18,582 bases of DNA from Actinomycetota bacterium (GCA_018894655.1 JAHIPE010000269.1:1-18582), one strand, 5' to 3'; shown: positions 7,871 through 15,778, counted from the first letter of the stretch. Program-made: numbers and translations. The notes: generated from the letters alone by a model not told the origin.

Positions 7871-8045
7871 GCCGCGTCTCTCATGCGCGGCGCGGCGATA
7901 CACAAATTGAGCCGCGTCTCTCAGGCGCGGCTTTTTCTGACCACGGGCGGCCTGAGAGACTGGCCACGGGCGGCCTGAGAGACCGCCCTCAAATTGCTTA
8001 TTGTTTGCTCCGGGCGGCCTGAGAGGGCGGCCTGAGAGACCGCCC
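7871..8045. repeat. Array of short hairpin repeats (loop CCTGAGAGA), cluster B
   Basis: Inverse units GCCGCG-TCTCTCATG-CGCGGC (7871-7891) and GCCGCG-TCTCTCAGG-CGCGGC (7911-7931), each preceded by TTGA. Then come forward units with another stem: a half unit at about 7945-7959, GGGCGG-CCTGAGAGA-CCGCCC at 7968-7988, a half unit at 8012-8025 and a full unit at 8025-8045. The complete forward units are followed by TCAA. The loop and tail match cluster A, while the stems differ (CCGCG/CGCGG versus GGGCGG/CCGCCC) and stay complementary. Confidence 0.75.
7910..7936 (+). terminator. Rho-independent terminator made from a hairpin repeat unit
   Basis: AGCCGCG (7910-7916) pairs with CGCGGCT (7926-7932) around a 9-nt loop and runs directly into TTTTT (7932-7936). 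It lies 50 bp after the FAD oxidoreductase gene and isolates it from the trp operon. Confidence 0.75.
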
Positions 8046-8071
8046 TCAAGTAGAAAGGGTTTCCCCTTTAC

Positions 8072-8100
8072 TTGACTTGACGGAAGATGACCTCTAGAAT
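8072..8100 (+). promoter_or_regulatory. trp operon promoter (TTGACT-17-TAGAAT)
   Basis: -35 TTGACT (8072-8077), a 17-bp spacer and -10 TAGAAT (8095-8100) form a near-consensus housekeeping promoter. Transcription should start at about 8106-8110, at or within a few bases of the trpL ATG (8110). A perfect 6-bp inverted repeat (AAAGGG 8054-8059, CCCTTT 8064-8069) abuts the -35 box and could be an operator (speculative). Confidence 0.75.
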
Positions 8101-8109
8101 AGGCGCACG

Positions 8110-8166
8110 ATGCATAGAACAGGTACGGCTCTGAAATTGAACTTTTGGTGGTGGTTCTCCACATAA
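8110..8166 (+). CDS. trpL: trp operon leader peptide
   Basis: An 18-codon ORF encoding MHRTGTALKLNFWWWFST and ending in TAA. Three tandem TGG codons (8146-8154) are the classic sensor of charged tRNA-Trp. It is too short to be found by gene callers. Upstream only AGG (8101-8103) resembles a ribosome-binding site, and the predicted transcript begins about there or later, so it may be translated leaderless. A ribosome stalled on the Trp codons leaves 8168-8176 free, while one reaching the TAA covers it. That spacing fits control of the attenuator downstream. The peptide itself probably has no other function. Confidence 0.85.
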   Translation: MHRTGTALKLNFWWWFST

Positions 8167-8207
8167 GGGGTCCACGTAGCCGCGCCTGAAAACAGATAGA
8201 AAGCGAG

Positions 8208-8242
8208 CCGTGAACCCTGAGGGTTGGGGGTCACGGTTTTTT
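8208..8242 (+). terminator. Attenuator terminator 1
   Basis: CCGTGA plus CCC (8208-8217, one bulged A) pairs with GGGTCACGG (8228-8236) and is followed by six T (8237-8242). Confidence 0.8.
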
Positions 8243-8244
8243 AC

Positions 8245-8270
8245 GCCGTGGCACGGGTCACGGCCTTTTT
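8245..8270 (+). terminator. Attenuator terminator 2
   Basis: GCCGTG (8245-8250) pairs with CACGGC (8259-8264) around an 8-nt loop, then C and five T (8266-8270). It repeats the core sequence of terminator 1 and lies 28 bp before the trpE start. Confidence 0.7.
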
Positions 8271-8297
8271 CATTCATCGAGAACCGGGAGGATGCGA

Positions 8298-9829
8298 ATG
8301 GCGGAGCGAACATTGAGTTTTGTCAGCGACGGGGAGACCGGGTTAGCCGTCTCGCCCGGGCAGGAGGAGTTCATTTCACTTGCCGGGGCGTATGACCTTG
8401 CCATGGTCACGACCGAGATGTCCTGCGACCTGGAGACCCCGATATCCACGTTCATCAAGCTCAAGGGCGACGAGCCATGCTTCCTGCTGGAGAGCGCCGA
8501 GAGGGGCCGGCGCTGGGGGCGGTACTCGATTCTGGGCTTCAACCCCGCCCTGAGGGCGAGGGCCGTAGACGGGACCTTACTGGTATCGGACGGCAGGGGC
8601 GAGAGGGAGTTGCCCGGCAACCCGGTGGGCAACCTGTTTGGCCTGGTGGAGGGCAGCCGTGTCTTCCTGCCGGACGAGTCGGTCCCGTTCGGGGGCGGAG
8701 CGGTCGGCTACTTCGCCTACGACGTGATTCCCTGTATCGAGAAGGTGGCACTCTCAGGGGAGGCGACCGGACTCCCCGAGATGATGTTCATCTTCCCGCG
8801 CCAGGTGGTGGTGTTTGACCACCTGCGCTCCCGGGTCCGGCTGGGGGTTCTCTCGGAGGTCCCCCACGGCCGCGACGAGTGCGCACAGAGGCACCGGGAG
8901 GCCTTGGATGAGCTCGCCCTGATGGTGGCGAGGCTCGAGGCGCCCCTCCCGGTGGGCCTCGGCCAGGCGATAGGGCAGCCCGGGCCCAACGATTTCTCCG
9001 GCGTCTGCCGCAATATGTCACGGGAGAGTTTCGAGCAGGCGGTGGAGACGGCGCGCGAGCATATAATGGCCGGTGACGCGTTCCAGATAGTGCTCTCGCA
9101 GAGGTTCACGGTGCCGTTCGACGGTGACACCCTGGCGATCTACCGGTTCCTTCGCTCGGAGAACCCGTCCCCGTACATGTTCTACCTGGAACTGCCGGAG
9201 ATGTGCCTGGTCGGATCCTCGCCGGAGCCGATGGTAACCAACCGGGGGGGGAACGCGGTCATCAAGCCCATAGCGGGTACCAGGCCCAGGGGTGCCGACG
9301 AGCGGGAGGACGCGCGGCTGGCCGAGGAGCTCGAGGGGGACCCCAAGGAGAGGGCGGAGCACGTCATGCTGGTGGACCTGGCGCGGAACGACCTTGGTCG
9401 CGTCTGCCGGGCCGGGACGGTGGAGGTCACAGGCCTCATGGAGGTGGAGATGTACTCCCACGTGATGCACATGGTAAGCAGGGTGGAGGGCGAGTTGAAG
9501 GAGGGCATGGGCAATTACGAACTGTTCAGGGCGTCGTTTCCCGCCGGGACCGTATCCGGGGCGCCAAAGGTGAGGGCGTGCCAGATAATCGACGATCTCG
9601 AGCGGGAGAGGAGAGGCCCTTACGCGGGGGCTGTCGGCTACCTGAGCTACACCGGGGACATGGACACCTGCATCGCGATAAGGACGGTGGTGGTCGAAGG
9701 CGGAGAGGCGTGGGTACAGGCCGGGGCGGGCATCGTAGCCGACTCGGTCCCCTCCCTGGAGTGGGAGGAGACACGGAGCAAGGCCCGCGCGCTCATAAGG
9801 GCGGTAAAGGCGGCCAGGGGTGACGGCTC

Positions 9830-9833
<4 letters not shown>
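8298..9833 (+). CDS. trpE: Anthranilate synthase component I
   Basis: Converts chorismate to anthranilate with ammonia from TrpG, the first committed step to tryptophan. The 511-aa product has the LLES motif (63-66) followed by GRRWGRYSILG, the Trp feedback site that separates TrpE from most PabB proteins. The chorismate-binding C-terminal domain has SPEPMV, KPIAGTRPRG, EHVMLVDLARND and FPAGTVSGAPK. Start ATG 8298 is favoured by GGGAGG 6 nt upstream; ATG 8292 abuts that site and is unlikely. The trpE stop overlaps the trpG start by 4 bp (ATGA), so translation is coupled. Regulation is by the upstream attenuator and, by family knowledge, by Trp inhibition of the enzyme. Confidence 0.96.
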
Positions 9834-10405
<572 letters not shown>

Positions 10406-10416
10406 GGAGGCCTGCG

Positions 10417-11451
10417 ATGATAACCGAGACGATAGCCAGGCTGACCGACCGGCAGGACCTCAGCCGGGACGAGGCGAGGCGCACAGTGAGGGAGATACTG
10501 GGCGGGGACGTGAGTGACGCCGCTATCTCGGGGCTGCTGATCGCGCTGAAGATGAAGGGCGAGACGCGCGAGGAGATAACCGGTTTCGCGGAAGGGATGA
10601 GGGAGGTGGCGGTCCCCATCCGGCCCGACTCGGGGAACCTGGTCGATACCTGCGGCACCGGAGGTGACCGCAAGGGCACCTTCAACATCTCAACCGCCGC
10701 GGGCTTCATAGCCGCCGCCGCCGGGGTGACGGTGGCAAAGCACGGAAACAGGAGCGTCTCCTCTCGTTGTGGAAGCGCCGACGTCCTGGAGGAGTTAGGG
10801 GTGGAGATCGCGATGGACCCCGAGAGGGTCCGCGAGTGCATCGATACCGTCGGTATCGCCTTCCTTTTCGCCCCCACGTTTCATCCCGCGATGAGGCGGG
10901 TGGTGGAGGCCAGGAGGTCGCTCGGGGTTCCCACGGTGTTCAACCTGCTCGGCCCCCTGGTCAACCCGGCGGGGGCGCGAGCCCAGGTCCTGGGGGTGAG
11001 CAGGAGCGAACTGGTTCCCCTGATGGGGGAGGTTCTCGCCGGGCTGGGGACCGAGCGGGCGTTCGTGATGCACGGCAGCGACGGGATGGACGAATTCACG
11101 CTGGCCGGCGAGACCACGGTATGCGAGATTGCGGACGGCCGCACCTCCCGCTACGTGGTGACCCCTGAGGACCTGGGGCTCGATCGTTGCCGGCCCGGCG
11201 ACCTTACCGGGGGGGAGGCGGGCCGGAACGCGTCCATAATCAGGGACGTGCTCTCCGGCGCGGAGGGGCCGTGCCTGGACATAAGCGTGGCCAACGCCGC
11301 GTTCGCGGTGGTGGCCGGGGGCAAGGCGGACTCGCTTAAGGAAGGTGTTGAGCGCGCCCGGCGGGCGGTGGAGTCGGGGGAGGCTGCGCGGCGCCTGGAG
11401 GCGCTTGTGGAGTTCTCACGCCACGGGGGTGAAGAAGATGTTTCTGGATGA
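10417..11451 (+). CDS. trpD: Anthranilate phosphoribosyltransferase
   Basis: Transfers phosphoribose from PRPP to anthranilate. The 344-aa product has the PRPP-binding GTGGDRKGTFNIST motif (80-93), KHGNRSVSSRCGSADVLE (108-125) for anthranilate and PRPP contacts, and NLLGPLVNPAGA. Start ATG 10417 follows AAGGAGG (10404-10410) with 6-nt spacing. The frame is open further upstream inside trpG, but that part is out of the family. It ends 14 bp inside trpC (ATG 11438), giving a coupled junction. Confidence 0.95.
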   Translation: MITETIARLTDRQDLSRDEARRTVREILGGDVSDAAISGLLIALKMKGETREEITGFAEGMREVAVPIRPDSGNLVDTCGTGGDRKGTFNISTAAGFIAAAAGVTVAKHGNRSVSSRCGSADVLEELGVEIAMDPERVRECIDTVGIAFLFAPTFHPAMRRVVEARRSLGVPTVFNLLGPLVNPAGARAQVLGVSRSELVPLMGEVLAGLGTERAFVMHGSDGMDEFTLAGETTVCEIADGRTSRYVVTPEDLGLDRCRPGDLTGGEAGRNASIIRDVLSGAEGPCLDISVANAAFAVVAGGKADSLKEGVERARRAVESGEAARRLEALVEFSRHGGEEDVSG

Positions 11452-12250
11452 CGCGGTGGAGGCGGCCATGCGGGAGGCCCGGGAGAGGATGGAGCTCTTC
11501 CCGGTGGCGCTTCTCGAGCGCATCGTCCTCGATACGCCCACCCCGCCGGATTTCAAGGGGGCGGTGACGTCGCGGGGGGACGGCGTGCGGATAATAGCCG
11601 AGATAAAGAGGAGTTCCCCGTCACGGGGCGCGATACGAGAGGACGTGAGCGTTGCCTCCACCGTATCGGCGTACCTGCGGGGTGGAGCGTCCGCGGTGTC
11701 GGTCCTTACCTGCGCCTACAGGTTCGGCGGCAGCATGGGCGACCTGGCCCGCGCGACCTCGGCGGCGAGGGTTCCGGTCCTGAGGAAGGACTTCATCACC
11801 GAGCCGTACCAGGTGCTGGAGGCGCGGGCCCGGGGGGCCTCTGCGGTTCTCCTGATCGCCGCGGCGCTCGACGCGGAGCGCATTCGGGAACTTACCGAGT
11901 ACGCCGCCGGATTGGGGATGGAATGCCTGGTCGAGGTCCACAGCGCCGGGGACGTCGGGAAGGCCCTGGAGGGGGGAGCCGAGATCATCGGGATAAACAA
12001 CCGGGACCTCCGCACGTTGGAGGTGGACCTGGGCACCACCGGGAGGGTCATGCCGTACATACCGCCAGGCACCGTGGTGGTGAGTGAGAGCGGGGTCACC
12101 GGAAGGGAGCAGGTAAAACGCCTGGAGGATATGGGGGTCGACGCCGTCCTGATCGGAGAGGCGCTGATGAGGGCGGAGGACCCGGTGATGAAGATCCGGG
12201 AGTTACTGGGGGAGGTGGATGAGCGGTGTGGGTCAAGATCTGTGGAATAA
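11438..12250 (+). CDS. trpC: Indole-3-glycerol-phosphate synthase
   Basis: A (betaalpha)8 barrel enzyme that closes the indole ring from CdRP. Its 270 residues show EIKRSSPSRG (catalytic Lys57), PVLRKDFI, LVEVHS, IIGINNRDLRTLEVD and VVSESGV in the expected order. Start ATG 11438 has a GGGGGT site 8 nt upstream; GTG 11429 is an in-frame alternative. It overlaps trpD by 14 bp and trpF by 25 bp. It is a separate gene, not fused to trpF. Confidence 0.95.
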   Translation: MFLDDAVEAAMREARERMELFPVALLERIVLDTPTPPDFKGAVTSRGDGVRIIAEIKRSSPSRGAIREDVSVASTVSAYLRGGASAVSVLTCAYRFGGSMGDLARATSAARVPVLRKDFITEPYQVLEARARGASAVLLIAAALDAERIRELTEYAAGLGMECLVEVHSAGDVGKALEGGAEIIGINNRDLRTLEVDLGTTGRVMPYIPPGTVVVSESGVTGREQVKRLEDMGVDAVLIGEALMRAEDPVMKIRELLGEVDERCGSRSVE

Positions 12251-13014
12251 ACAGGCTCCAGGACGCCGTAGCCGCTTACCGGTTCGGCGCCGACGCAATT
12301 GGTTTCATCTTCGCCGACAGCCCCAGGAGGGTCACCCCGGATGAGGCCAGGGAGATCTCTCGCAGAGCGCCGTGGGGGCCCTCCCGGGTGGGGGTCTTCG
12401 TGGACAGCACCCTGGACGAGGTGAGGCGAACGGTCGAGTACTGCGGCCTGGACCTGGTGCAGCTTCACGGGCACGAGGACGAGGAGTACTGTGAGTCAGT
12501 GTCCCGTTCCATAGATACGGTTAAGCACCGAGAGCGTCGAAGCGCCGCTCCGGCAAGGCGCGCGACCGAGACGTACTTCTCTAGTACTTCGAGGGAGCGG
12601 AACGCAGCCGGAGTGGATGCAGCGGCGTTCGAATGCCAGCGTATCTATGGAGCGGGGCACCTGGTAGGGGAGAACGTCATCAAGGCGCTCCGGTTGAACG
12701 GAGATGCCGACCTGGTCCATGCAGGGATGTACCGCGGCAGGACCCTGCTCCTTGACGGTTACCTCTCCGGAGGTAACGGTCACGAGGGTGAGCCGTACGA
12801 GCAGTTGGTCAGGCTGCTTGAGCCCGGCCGAACGTTGATCATCGCCGGGGGGCTCGATCCCGGGAACGTGGGGGAGGCGATCTCCGCGCTCCGGCCGTAC
12901 GGAGTGGACGTGGCAAGTGGCGTGGAGTCGTCCCCGGGAGTGAAGGACCATGCGCTCATGTACAGCTTCATCGAGAGGGCGCGCAAGGCGGAATACGAGG
13001 TGAATGAGAGTTGA
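12226..13014 (+). CDS. trpF: Phosphoribosylanthranilate isomerase with a 54-aa palindromic-element insert
   Basis: Amadori rearrangement of PRA to CdRP. GTG start; 262 aa, against about 205 usual. KICGI carries the catalytic Cys6. Other family blocks are DAIGFIFADSPR, VGVFVD, LDLVQLHGHEDEEYC, VIKALRL, LLLDG (catalytic Asp177), AGGLDPGNV and GVDVASGVESSPGVKD. Residues 92-145 (12499-12660) are encoded entirely by a copy of the 162-bp palindromic element. Without it the protein is 208 aa and joins smoothly (EYCES to LVGENVIKAL). The insert follows helix alpha4 and precedes strand beta5, on the barrel face opposite the active site, so activity may survive. There is no stop or frameshift, and trpB follows with overlapping stop and start. 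I see no second trpF here. Confidence 0.9.
   Translation: MWVKICGINRLQDAVAAYRFGADAIGFIFADSPRRVTPDEAREISRRAPWGPSRVGVFVDSTLDEVRRTVEYCGLDLVQLHGHEDEEYCESVSRSIDTVKHRERRSAAPARRATETYFSSTSRERNAAGVDAAAFECQRIYGAGHLVGENVIKALRLNGDADLVHAGMYRGRTLLLDGYLSGGNGHEGEPYEQLVRLLEPGRTLIIAGGLDPGNVGEAISALRPYGVDVASGVESSPGVKDHALMYSFIERARKAEYEVNES
12499..12660 (+). repeat. 162-bp palindromic element, copy 2 (in-frame within trpF)
   Basis: The left end GTGTCCCGTTCCATAGATAC and the complement of the right end, GTGCCCCGCTCCATAGATAC, form the terminal inverted repeat. The apex is GTACT-TCTCT-AGTAC near 12575. It differs from copy 3 at 8 of 162 positions by my hand alignment. The flanks are CA and CT, so there is no visible target duplication. 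Length is exactly 54 codons. Confidence 0.93.
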
Positions 13015-14210
13015 AGATGAGAACTGAGAACACGGGACCGGTGATGGGAGAAAGTGGTTACTTCGGGGAGTTCGGGGGGCGGTTCGTCCCCGAGCCGTTG
13101 ATGTGGGCGCTTGAGGAACTCAAGACCGCTTATAGCGAGGCGATGGCTTCCCAGTCTTTTGTGGAGCGTCTCGACCGGCTGCGCACGGAGTACGCCGGTA
13201 GGCCCACGCCTCTCTACTACGCCCGGAACATGAGCCGGGAACTGGGGGGAGCCAGGATATACCTCAAGCGGGAAGACCTATGTCATACAGGGTCCCACAA
13301 GATAAACAACACCCTGGGCCAGTGCCTGCTCGCCTCCCGGATGGGGAAGAAGCGGGTGATTGCCGAGACCGGTGCCGGCCAGCACGGGGTGGCGTGCGCC
13401 ACCGCGGCCGCCCTGATGGACCTGGACTGCGTTGTCTACATGGGGGAGGTCGACATCTCCCGGCAGGAGTCCAACGTCTTCCGCATGGAGCTTCTCGGGG
13501 CCGAGGTGGTACCGGTATCGACCGGCAGCAGGACGCTCAAGGACGCCATTAACGAGGGGTTGAGGGACTGGGTCACCAACGTGAGGACGACGCACTACTG
13601 CATGGGCTCCGTGGTGGGGCCGCACCCGTTCCCGGCGATGGTTAGCGAGTTCCAGTGCGTGATCGGCCGGGAGGCCGCGGAGCAGGCGGTGGCCGCGGAG
13701 GGCCGCCCGCCGGACAGGGTGGTGGCATGCGTGGGGGGTGGGAGCAACTCCATCGGCATCTTCCGCCCGTTCATCGGGCGGGGCCCCGAGCTTATTGGCG
13801 TGGAGGCCGGGGGTGTCGGGGATGGGGCGGGCGAGCACGGGAGCACCCTTTGCCGGGGCGAGGTCGGGGTGTTGCACGGGGCCAAGAGCTACCTCCTGCA
13901 GGACGGTGACGGGCAGGTGAACGAGACCCACTCCATTTCCGCCGGGCTCGACTACCCCGGGGTTGGGCCGGAGCACTCCTACCTCAAGGATAGCGGCCTG
14001 GCGAGCTACACAACCGTATCCGACCGGGAGGCGCTCCAGGCCGCGCGCTTCCTGGCGCGGGCCGAGGGGATAATCCCGGCCCTGGAGAGCGCCCACGCGG
14101 TTGCCTGCGCCATGGAGGATGCCCGGGAGATGGCAACCGATGAGTTCGTCGTGGTCTGCCTCTCCGGGCGGGGGGACAAGGACATCGACATCATAAGGGG
14201 GGGTGGTTGA
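13011..14210 (+). CDS. trpB: Tryptophan synthase beta subunit
   Basis: PLP enzyme joining indole and serine. The 399-aa product has HTGSHKINNTLGQ with the PLP Lys97, ETGAGQHG, CVGGGSNSIG (phosphate-binding) and the C-terminal CLSGRGDKD. It is the main TrpB1 type, which partners TrpA. I chose TTG 13011 because GAGGTG (12997-13002) lies 8 nt upstream and the start overlaps the trpF stop (TTGA). ATG 13017 is a plausible alternative two codons later. It overlaps trpA, or nearly so. Confidence 0.95.
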   Translation: MKMRTENTGPVMGESGYFGEFGGRFVPEPLMWALEELKTAYSEAMASQSFVERLDRLRTEYAGRPTPLYYARNMSRELGGARIYLKREDLCHTGSHKINNTLGQCLLASRMGKKRVIAETGAGQHGVACATAAALMDLDCVVYMGEVDISRQESNVFRMELLGAEVVPVSTGSRTLKDAINEGLRDWVTNVRTTHYCMGSVVGPHPFPAMVSEFQCVIGREAAEQAVAAEGRPPDRVVACVGGGSNSIGIFRPFIGRGPELIGVEAGGVGDGAGEHGSTLCRGEVGVLHGAKSYLLQDGDGQVNETHSISAGLDYPGVGPEHSYLKDSGLASYTTVSDREALQAARFLARAEGIIPALESAHAVACAMEDAREMATDEFVVVCLSGRGDKDIDIIRGGG

Positions 14211-14211
14211 G

Positions 14212-14994
14212 GTGAGCGGGCGGCTTAGCTCGATGTTCGAGGAGATGAGGGGGAAAAGGGCGGCGCTCATAACCTACGCCACCGGCTTCTTCCCCGACCG
14301 GGAGGGGAGCGCGGCCATCATACGGGCAATGCTGGATGGCGGGGCCGATGCGGTGGAGATAGGCCTCCCCTTCTCTGACCCGGTCATGGATGGGCCCGTG
14401 ATACAGGAGACCTCCGGGGCGGCGCTCCAGGCAGGCTCCACCGCCGCCGGTATCCTCGACCTGGCGTCCGTGGTGCGGGGCTCGACCGAAAAGCCGGTGG
14501 TGATAATGAGTTACTACAACCCGGTGTTCCACTACGGCCTGGCCTCCTTCGCCTCCGACGCGATGGCCGCCGGTGTGGACGGTGTCGTGATACCCGACCT
14601 TCCCGCCGAGGAGATGGGTCCGTGGAAGCGGGAGTGCGACTCCGCCGGCCTGGAGACCGTGGCGTTTTGTTCGGTCACCACCAGCGACGAGAGGATCGAG
14701 TTAGCCTCGCGGATGTCCACCGGGTTCATGTACTGCATCTCAACGCTGGGGACCACCGGGCCCAGGGAGAGAGTACCCGATGAGCTACCCCGTTTCCTCG
14801 AACGGGTACGGGGACACGCGTCCTGTCCCGTTGTCGTCGGGGTCGGCATATCGACTCCCGACCAATGTCGGGATGTCGGCGCGCTGGCGGACGGTGTGAT
14901 AGTGGGAAGCGCCCTCATGCGGCTGGCACTTGACGGGGACGGCACCGGTGGCGTCGCGGCGGCGGTCAGCCGGTTGGCGGAATCGCTACGCTAA
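14212..14994 (+). CDS. trpA: Tryptophan synthase alpha subunit
   Basis: Cleaves indole-3-glycerol phosphate and passes indole to TrpB through the tunnel. The 260-aa (betaalpha)8 protein has catalytic Glu49 and Asp60 in VEIGLPFSDPVMDGP, GVVIPDLPAEE, and the ISTLGTTG and VGVGISTPDQ phosphate-site segments. GTG 14212 is chosen because the G-rich site (14195-14203) is too close to the in-frame GTG 14203, which remains an alternative adding three residues. It is the last trp gene, and its 3' end overlaps the convergent signal peptidase gene by 29 bp. No rho-independent terminator is visible at the operon end. Confidence 0.94.
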   Translation: MSGRLSSMFEEMRGKRAALITYATGFFPDREGSAAIIRAMLDGGADAVEIGLPFSDPVMDGPVIQETSGAALQAGSTAAGILDLASVVRGSTEKPVVIMSYYNPVFHYGLASFASDAMAAGVDGVVIPDLPAEEMGPWKRECDSAGLETVAFCSVTTSDERIELASRMSTGFMYCISTLGTTGPRERVPDELPRFLERVRGHASCPVVVGVGISTPDQCRDVGALADGVIVGSALMRLALDGDGTGGVAAAVSRLAESLR

Positions 14995-15541
14995 CCCGCC
15001 CTCCCTTCCTGCGGCGAGGGATGTGAAAGACCTTCTCAAAGAAGTAAACGATGAAGACGAGGACAAGCGACATCGCCGTCGGTATTCCGATGCACGATGT
15101 GTAGCCACTCGGGGCTGAGAGGAAGTCCAGGAAGGAACCGAAGCCAGGCAATCTCACCGCCACACCGCCTACAACCTCGCCGGTGGGAACCCTCTCGGCG
15201 TCGGGCACGGGGTTGTTGTCGCCCTTGGTGGTGAAGAACAGGACCGTCCCGGCGTCCTCAATGGAGACGACACGGTGGATTATGAACTTTCCCTTCTCCT
15301 CGGGGTCATGGAATATTATGACCTCCCCGACCTCGATTTCCGTGGGTTTCAGGTCGCTGATCACGACCGCGTCCCCGGTCTTGATTTGGGGTGACATGGA
15401 ATCGCTAAAGACCACCTGGAAAGGGTTGAAGACCTGCTGCGTGATGATGAGGAGCGATAGCGACATGGCGATTGCGATAAGGGATGCGGCGATAAACCTA
15501 CCCAGACTCGCTATAGCCCTAAGTAATAAATTGCGGTCCAT
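14966..15541 (-). CDS. Signal peptidase I, ER/SipW type
   Basis: A 191-aa membrane protease that removes signal peptides. Residues about 14-35 are an N-terminal membrane segment, and about 146-170 a second one near the C-terminus. The nucleophile is Ser48 in SDSMSP. The general-base position is His89 (FIIHRVV) instead of the Lys of classical bacterial enzymes, which marks the archaeal/ER/SipW class. TKGDNNPVPD, the conserved GDN block, follows. Start ATG 15541 has GGGAGGA just upstream. It converges on trpA with a 29-bp overlap. In Bacilli, SipW-class enzymes process a few dedicated substrates; no substrate gene is adjacent here. Confidence 0.85.
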   Translation of the reverse strand: MDRNLLLRAIASLGRFIAASLIAIAMSLSLLIITQQVFNPFQVVFSDSMSPQIKTGDAVVISDLKPTEIEVGEVIIFHDPEEKGKFIIHRVVSIEDAGTVLFFTTKGDNNPVPDAERVPTGEVVGGVAVRLPGFGSFLDFLSAPSGYTSCIGIPTAMSLVLVFIVYFFEKVFHIPRRRKGGRVSVAIPPTG

Positions 15542-15616
15542 CAGTCCTCCCCAGTTGAATTATCGGTCGCGTACCGTTCCGGGTTTAGAGCCTGCGACCG
15601 GTTTTCAACCGAAATA

Positions 15617-15778
15617 GTGCCCCGTTCCATGAATACGGTTAAGCACCGAGAGCGTCGAAGCGCCGCTCCGGCAAGGCGCGCGACCGAGACGTACTCCTGT
15701 AGTACTTCGAGGGAGCGGAACGCAGCCGGAGTGGATGCAGCGGCGCTCGAATGCCAGCGTATTTATGGAGCGGGGTAC
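15617..15778 (+). repeat. 162-bp palindromic element, copy 3 (between lepB-like and MBL genes)
   Basis: Ends GTGCCCCGTTCCATGAATAC and, complemented, GTACCCCGCTCCATAAATAC. The apex is GTACT-CCTGT-AGTAC. TA lies on both sides (15615-15616 and 15779-15780). It has the same 54 open codons as in trpF, with 47 of 54 residues identical. Its last base is part of the stop codon of the metallo-beta-lactamase gene on the other strand. Upstream (15564-15600) is a separate inverted repeat, CGGTCGC...GCGACCG, with a 23-nt loop. Confidence 0.92.

Larger units (their letters stand above)
8168..8270 (+). promoter_or_regulatory. trp attenuator with two alternating hairpin pairs
   Basis: Segments: S2 GGGTCCACG (8168-8176), S3 CCGTGAACCC (8208-8217), S4 GGGTCACGG (8228-8236), S5 GCCGTG (8245-8250), S6 CACGGC (8259-8264). 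S2 can pair with CGTGAACCC of S3 (8 of 9 positions), and S4 with S5 (GTCACGG 8230-8236 with CCGTGGC 8246-8252, one G-U). These exclude the two terminators S3:S4 and S5:S6. Low Trp should favour S2:S3 plus S4:S5 (read-through); high Trp should favour both terminators. Confidence 0.75.

Noticed and set aside
8051..8297. T-box riboswitch controlling trp
   Set aside because: No T-box or specifier loop was seen; the WWW leader ORF and alternating hairpins explain the region.
12226..13014. trpF as a pseudogene disrupted by a mobile element
   Set aside because: The frame is intact, catalytic residues are present, the start and stop couple to neighbours, and the insert is exactly 54 codons.
15564..15611. 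Terminator at CGGTCGC...GCGACCG GTTTTC
   Set aside because: The loop is 23 nt, the T-run is short and no plus-strand gene ends just upstream; kept only as an inverted repeat.
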